Positions 59,443 through 64,000 of a stretch of DNA of 64,000 bases are shown here, one piece after another. Every line of letters starts with the position of its first letter. Positions within the stretch are counted from its first letter, which is position 1. The stretch is from Candidatus Borrarchaeum yapensis (GTDB lineage Archaea; Asgardarchaeota; Sifarchaeia; Borrarchaeales; Borrarchaeaceae). Under the pieces are notes generated by a model. It ran no database searches, was not told where the DNA came from, and worked only from the letters and a program-made list of their open reading frames with translations. A program made the position numbers and the translations under genes. The stretch covers positions 34,948 through 98,947 of the forward strand of contig JAEOSF010000005.1 of assembly GCA_016840515.1 (NCBI GenBank), written 5' to 3'.

Positions 59443-60399
59443 ATGCCATCAGATTATCCAACAAAACTTTCAGAATTACCAAAAGAAGAGCGATTTAATT
59501 CAGGACATAGACTTTGCACTGGTTGTGGTGCAGGCACAATTGCACGACTTATGACAAAGGCTGTTGATAAACCTTTAATTGTGGTAAATGCAACAGGTTG
59601 CCTTGAAGTATCAGGCACAATTTTTCCACATAACGCATGGAGTGTTCCATGGATACATAACGCCTTTGAAAATGCTGCTGCAACTGCTTCAGGCGTACGT
59701 GCAGGTCTTGACGTTCTAATGAGGAAAGGCGAGATACCAAAACGCGACATTGAAGTTGTCACTATTGGCGGTGACGGTGGAACATACGACATTGGTTTGC
59801 AATCAATAAGCGGAGCGATAGATCGAGGTGAAGACTTCGCCTACATTTGCTACGATAACGAGGCATATATGAACACAGGTATTCAAAGAAGTGGGGCAAC
59901 CATGCACGCAGCATGGACGACAACTTCACCAGTTGGAAAAGTCCAGCAAGGTAAGAAAAGATCTAAGAAGCCTTTAATTCGTATTATTGCTGCACACGGA
60001 TTAGAATACGCTGCAACTGCCAGTGTCGCATATCCTTTAGATTTTGTACGAAAAGTTAAACGAGCAGTAGATATCAAGGGTCCTGCCTTTGTGCATTGTA
60101 TTCAACCCTGCACCAGAGGCTGGAGATTCGATACTAGCATGAGCATTCAAGTGGCTCGCTTGGCCGTTGAATCACGATTCTTTCCTTTGTATGAAATTGA
60201 GTGGGGACACAAATTTACTATAAACCATCCAGATAAAAAAGCATCTAAGATTCCCATTGAAGAATATCTAAAGTATCAAGGACGACTCAGACACCTATTC
60301 AAGCCAGAAAAAAATGAAGTAATCATTAACGTCATTCAAGAATACGTTGATAAAGAATGGAACAGACTCCTCGAACTATGCAAACACTCAGAAATGTAG
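59443..60399 (+). CDS. porB: 2-oxoacid (pyruvate-type):ferredoxin oxidoreductase beta subunit
   Basis: 'SGHRLCTGCGAGTIARLM', 'ATGCLEVSGTIFPHNAWSVPWIHNAFENAAATASGVRAGL', TPP 'GGDGGTYDIGLQSISGAIDRGEDFAYICYDNEAYMNTGIQRSGAT'. Confidence 0.93.
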   Translation: MPSDYPTKLSELPKEERFNSGHRLCTGCGAGTIARLMTKAVDKPLIVVNATGCLEVSGTIFPHNAWSVPWIHNAFENAAATASGVRAGLDVLMRKGEIPKRDIEVVTIGGDGGTYDIGLQSISGAIDRGEDFAYICYDNEAYMNTGIQRSGATMHAAWTTTSPVGKVQQGKKRSKKPLIRIIAAHGLEYAATASVAYPLDFVRKVKRAVDIKGPAFVHCIQPCTRGWRFDTSMSIQVARLAVESRFFPLYEIEWGHKFTINHPDKKASKIPIEEYLKYQGRLRHLFKPEKNEVIINVIQEYVDKEWNRLLELCKHSEM

Positions 60400-60462
60400 A
60401 CTGCAGATCACCTTTCTTTTTCTTAAAGAAATTTTAAAAAAATGGTAGAGAGAAATAATTGG

Positions 60463-61659
60463 CTACATTGCTTTTTCTACAATTTCAGCAATGTCTCTAA
60501 CCTCTATTTCATAATCCTTGCTCTTCATAGCACTGTCAAGCATCTGCAGGCAAATAGGACATGCAACAGCTAAATAATCCACGTCTTTTTCTTTAGCTTC
60601 ATCGGAACGCGTCATATCCATGTTGATTTTAGGGAGATCAAGCCAGAGTCCAGTGCCTCCACCACCACAACAATGCGCATTCTCCTTTGTAAAATACATT
60701 TCAACGAAATCTAGTTTTGGTATGCTCTGCAATATTTTTCGTGGAGCATCATATATTTCACTTCGTCGCCCCAAATAACAAGGATCGTGGTATGTGACTC
60801 TCTGATCAAATTCGTTATTAAATTCTATTTTGCCACTATCAATCATTTCCCAGAGTACTTCTGTATAATGCTTGACCTCGATGTTGTCCATATCATAGTA
60901 ATATTCAGTGAAAGTGTCGTAATCGTGAGGAGAGAGACAAATTATTCTTTTAATTCCATATTTCTCGAAAGTCTCTAAGTTATGATCCATCATTTCAAAA
61001 AATAGACCTTCTTCACCCATCATTCTTGGAAAAGCACCGCTATCCATTTCTTCGCTCCCAAGCATCCTAAAGTTGAGTTCTGCCTTTTTAAAAACACTAA
61101 TTAATGCTTCTGCAGCTCTGACGGCCCTATCGTCGTATGGAACCGTTGAACCTACATAGAGTATCGTCTCTGAACCATCGATTTTCATGCCCAGATCATC
61201 AACCCATTTGTCTTTTTGCGCCCTTGGACCACCATAAGGGTTTCCATGTTTTACAATATTATTAAGAGCATCTCGAATCTCGGGAGGAATCGTTCCCTGT
61301 TCTGCTTTCATGGATCTTAGAATTTCTGATACAGTTGCACCACTTACTTTTGTTTTTCTTGTGCCTTCACGTACAATTTTAATAGGCGTATTCTGCGAAC
61401 AAATCCAGTCACACCATCTACACCCAGTACAAGCATAGACGATATCGTCCAACAACTCTGACATGTCAATTTCATCCCAAGAAATACCCAGCGCAACTTG
61501 AGAGATTCCTCTTGCCGAAACAGCTTCATTTTTCAATTCTCTATAGGCTGGACAACTTTCAATGCACAATCCACAATAACAATTAATACAAGTCCATAGT
61601 TGTGGCTCATGGTCCTTTAAAGTTAAGGGTTCATCAATTTCTTCGCTCATTAAGATCAC
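60463..61659 (-). CDS. HdrD/GlpC-like iron-sulfur CCG-domain protein, first CCG motif degenerate
   Basis: 'CINCYCGLCIESCPAY', 'CTGCRWCDWICSQ', 'HDPCYLGRRSEIYDAPRKI...AHCCGGGGTGLWLD'. Confidence 0.9.
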   Translation of the reverse strand: MILMSEEIDEPLTLKDHEPQLWTCINCYCGLCIESCPAYRELKNEAVSARGISQVALGISWDEIDMSELLDDIVYACTGCRWCDWICSQNTPIKIVREGTRKTKVSGATVSEILRSMKAEQGTIPPEIRDALNNIVKHGNPYGGPRAQKDKWVDDLGMKIDGSETILYVGSTVPYDDRAVRAAEALISVFKKAELNFRMLGSEEMDSGAFPRMMGEEGLFFEMMDHNLETFEKYGIKRIICLSPHDYDTFTEYYYDMDNIEVKHYTEVLWEMIDSGKIEFNNEFDQRVTYHDPCYLGRRSEIYDAPRKILQSIPKLDFVEMYFTKENAHCCGGGGTGLWLDLPKINMDMTRSDEAKEKDVDYLAVACPICLQMLDSAMKSKDYEIEVRDIAEIVEKAM

Positions 61660-61664
61660 ACCAT

Positions 61665-63209
61665 CTAGAATCGTACCTTAGGATTCATAATGTTCTTTGG
61701 GTCTATAGTTTTTTTTATCAGCTTCATGAACTCGTAGGCTTTCTCACCGACTTCTTTTCTTACAAGATCAACTTCCATTTCTCTCGGTATGAAGCCATGA
61801 GTGCCTGTTATTGATCCATCAAAACGCAATGCTAGTTCAGCATGACGTCTAAACCAGTCTTTGAATTCTTTGCGCGTTTCAGAATCCCATTTTTTCCAAT
61901 TGGCAAGTAGCAGTATCCATATCTTGCTATAGCCTACATCTCCTGGGACTGGTCCTGCTGGATTTAGGACTTTCATACTATCTGCTAGTGCGGGATAACT
62001 TTCACCGTCTTCTATTTCATGAAGTAGTTTCAGGTATTCTTTGTAATATTCTAAAAGCCTGGAATCAGGGATCATCGGGTCTAGAGGAATTATTCGATTA
62101 GCCATTCCTCCATTTACAACTCGATCGCTCCATAACCCTCCCATTCCCATATATTTCTCTATTGTCTCATGCATTCTTCCTATAATATCAGTGGGTGGCA
62201 TATCGTCTCTCCAGAACCCATTGTGGTCTTCCATTATCCGTATAGCATGTCTTTCCATTTTTTCAACAACATCAGGCTCGCCTAGAATATGATAATCCAC
62301 CAACATTTCAACGTCTTCTGGGAAATCAATCTCAAGCATGCCCTTCACAGCTTGACTTAAAAACCATCTATGATATGCTTTCGATCTCCATAAAAGACCT
62401 GCATTCAAAGGTTTCCTAAGATCTATATATGTCTTGAGCCCATCTTCGTAGTCCTTAAACGCTCTAATTCCATATACATAGCTAGGAGGCATATCAATAA
62501 AGCGTTCAGTTACCTTAGTAACAACCCCCAGAGTTCCCCTTGATCCGATGAAGAGGTCCATCAAATTAAGCCCTACAACTGATTTTGTAGGTTTACTAGT
62601 TCCTCGACCGAGCCAAACAGCCTCTCCATTAGGTAAAACGACTTCTAATCCCTTTATATGATATCCTGCACTTCCCCAGCGATTTTCGAACTTATTGTAA
62701 CCATGAAGAGCGGCACGAGCCCCCAGAGTGGCTGCTTTATTCATCGTTGGAAAGTCTACGCACATGAATCCTCTTTCCTCTAGGTATCTGTGAAAGTCAA
62801 CAACTCGCACTCCTGCTTCAGCAGTAATTCGATAACTCCCTTCGTCGATTTCAAGGATTTTATCCATTGTAGCGGTATCGATAACAATACAATCACGCAT
62901 AGCTTCTGCACCATAAGTGCATGTTCGACCTCCTTGAGGGACAATTGGAACTCCATATTTATCTGCAAGTTTAATGATCGTTTGAACATCTTCCGTAGAC
63001 GTTGGTCTCACTACTGCAGCAGGCGTGAAATCGTCCAAACTTTCATGTAAGAGTGCTTCTGGACCGTGAGTAATTCTGTAAACGAGCCGTGTAGGCTTGT
63101 CATCTGATATTTTCTCTTTCCCTAAGCTTGTTGTAAGTTCATCGATCATCTCTTGTGATGATTTAATGACATTGGCATAAGCTTTAATTTCCGTCATTTT
63201 CATACCCAA
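61665..63209 (-). CDS. FAD-linked oxidase (GlcD/D-lactate dehydrogenase-like)
   Basis: 'PAAVVRPTSTEDVQTIIKLADKYGVPIVPQGGRTCTYGAEAM', 'AEAGVRVVDFHRYLEERG', 'GLNLMDLFIGSRGTLGVVTKVTERF', 'KKTIDPKNIMNPKVRF'. Confidence 0.92.
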   Translation of the reverse strand: MGMKMTEIKAYANVIKSSQEMIDELTTSLGKEKISDDKPTRLVYRITHGPEALLHESLDDFTPAAVVRPTSTEDVQTIIKLADKYGVPIVPQGGRTCTYGAEAMRDCIVIDTATMDKILEIDEGSYRITAEAGVRVVDFHRYLEERGFMCVDFPTMNKAATLGARAALHGYNKFENRWGSAGYHIKGLEVVLPNGEAVWLGRGTSKPTKSVVGLNLMDLFIGSRGTLGVVTKVTERFIDMPPSYVYGIRAFKDYEDGLKTYIDLRKPLNAGLLWRSKAYHRWFLSQAVKGMLEIDFPEDVEMLVDYHILGEPDVVEKMERHAIRIMEDHNGFWRDDMPPTDIIGRMHETIEKYMGMGGLWSDRVVNGGMANRIIPLDPMIPDSRLLEYYKEYLKLLHEIEDGESYPALADSMKVLNPAGPVPGDVGYSKIWILLLANWKKWDSETRKEFKDWFRRHAELALRFDGSITGTHGFIPREMEVDLVRKEVGEKAYEFMKLIKKTIDPKNIMNPKVRF

Positions 63210-63335
63210 AGAACAGATATCAGTTGAGTTCTTAAAAAATTATGCGTTTATATTCATTTTGCATAAATAGGTGTCATTTTTATGCATAATAGCACAAATA
63301 ATTAAAAGTAATTCAGAGATAACTTTTCAGAGGAG

Positions 63336-63866
63336 ATGTTGATGGGTAAATTAGAAGGAAAGACTATTGGTGTGTTGGCAGAAGATTTATACGAAGATCT
63401 TGAGCTTTGGTATCCTGTATATAGATTAAAGGAAGAAGGTGCAAAGATTTTACTAATAGGAACTGGATTGAAAGAAAACTATACGGGTAAGCATGGACTT
63501 CCTGTAAAAGTAAACACGGACATAAACAAAATAAGTGCTAATGATCTTGATGCATTAGTAATTCCAGGTGGTTATGCACCAGATCGCTTTAGAAGATATC
63601 CAAAAATGATAATGCTAGTTCAAGAAGTCAATGAAAAAGGTCCTGTAGCTGCTATTTGTCATGGTCCTTGGTTGTTGATTTCAGCAAATCTTTTAGAAGA
63701 TCGTAAGGCCACATGTTTTTATGCAATAAAGGATGATCTGGTGAATGCTGGAGCGACTTATCTTGATCAAGAAGTTGTTAGAGATGGAAATATAATCACT
63801 TCTCGCACACCAGATGACCTTCCAGCCTTCTGTAAAGAAATCATAAAAGCCCTTTCGGATATTTGA
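63336..63866 (+). CDS. DJ-1/PfpI family protein
   Basis: 'GKTIGVLAEDLYEDLELWYPVYRLKEEGAKILLIG', 'DALVIPGGYAPDRFRRYPKMI', nucleophile elbow 'VAAICHGPWLL'. Confidence 0.94.
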   Translation: MLMGKLEGKTIGVLAEDLYEDLELWYPVYRLKEEGAKILLIGTGLKENYTGKHGLPVKVNTDINKISANDLDALVIPGGYAPDRFRRYPKMIMLVQEVNEKGPVAAICHGPWLLISANLLEDRKATCFYAIKDDLVNAGATYLDQEVVRDGNIITSRTPDDLPAFCKEIIKALSDI

Positions 63867-63918
63867 CTCAAGAACGAGAAAATGTCGCTGTTTTTACGAA
63901 ATGAAATGAGGTAGACCA

Positions 63919-64000
63919 ATGAAGTTGTTAGTATGTGGAAAAGGGGGTAGTGGGAAAAGTACTATATCCGCATTGATTGGAAAAGCCTTAGCTAAAAAAT
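63919..64000 (+). CDS. CooC/MinD-like P-loop ATPase, N-terminus (truncated by window)
   Basis: 'MKLLVCGKGGSGKSTISALIGKALAKK' deviant Walker A (KGGSGKST). Confidence 0.8.
   Translation, partial: MKLLVCGKGGSGKSTISALIGKALAKK

Overview
This is an AT-rich archaeal chromosome segment with no rRNA or tRNA genes that I could recognise. It looks like a corrinoid/C1-methyl specialist from a non-Euryarchaeal lineage of the Bathyarchaeia or Asgard type; that placement is inference. Main blocks: (1) the C-terminal end of cysS, then an epigenetic/defence island with McrB-like and McrC-like genes, a MIG-type T/G mismatch glycosylase, a cytosine-C5 methyltransferase and an EVE/PUA-like protein. (2) A large methyl-transfer region (about 8.4-30.1 kb) with two corrinoid-activating RACE ATPases, a MetH-activation-domain protein, F420-dependent Mtd, three MtrH-like methyltransferases, two UroD/MtaA-like methyltransferases, three corrinoid proteins (one fused to an ArsR-like HTH), DUF1638, a divergent thermosome paralogue and a decayed MFS transporter. 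(3) A cobamide uptake/salvage cluster (30.4-41.8 kb) with an ECF transporter, CobD-like, CobT, CobY, CobS, CbiZ and CbiB, plus unexplained PP-loop and phosphatase-superfamily genes. (4) A redox block with HdrD-like CCG proteins, tandem acyl-CoA dehydrogenases, EtfAB, an HdrA with a cysteine-less MvhD-like tail, PorAB and a GlcD-like oxidase. (5) Several small decayed IS200/IS605-type (TnpB/omega-RNA-like) ends. The most interesting candidate for an undescribed system is a recurring structured intergenic element (13.6, 30.2 and 42.0 kb, + strand). Its unpaired core TCTATCTCTCCTTG...TTGATCC is almost perfectly complementary to the ribosome-binding site of the corrinoid-protein mRNA at 24.03 kb. 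This suggests an RNA circuit, cis or trans, linking cobamide supply to methyltransferase expression.
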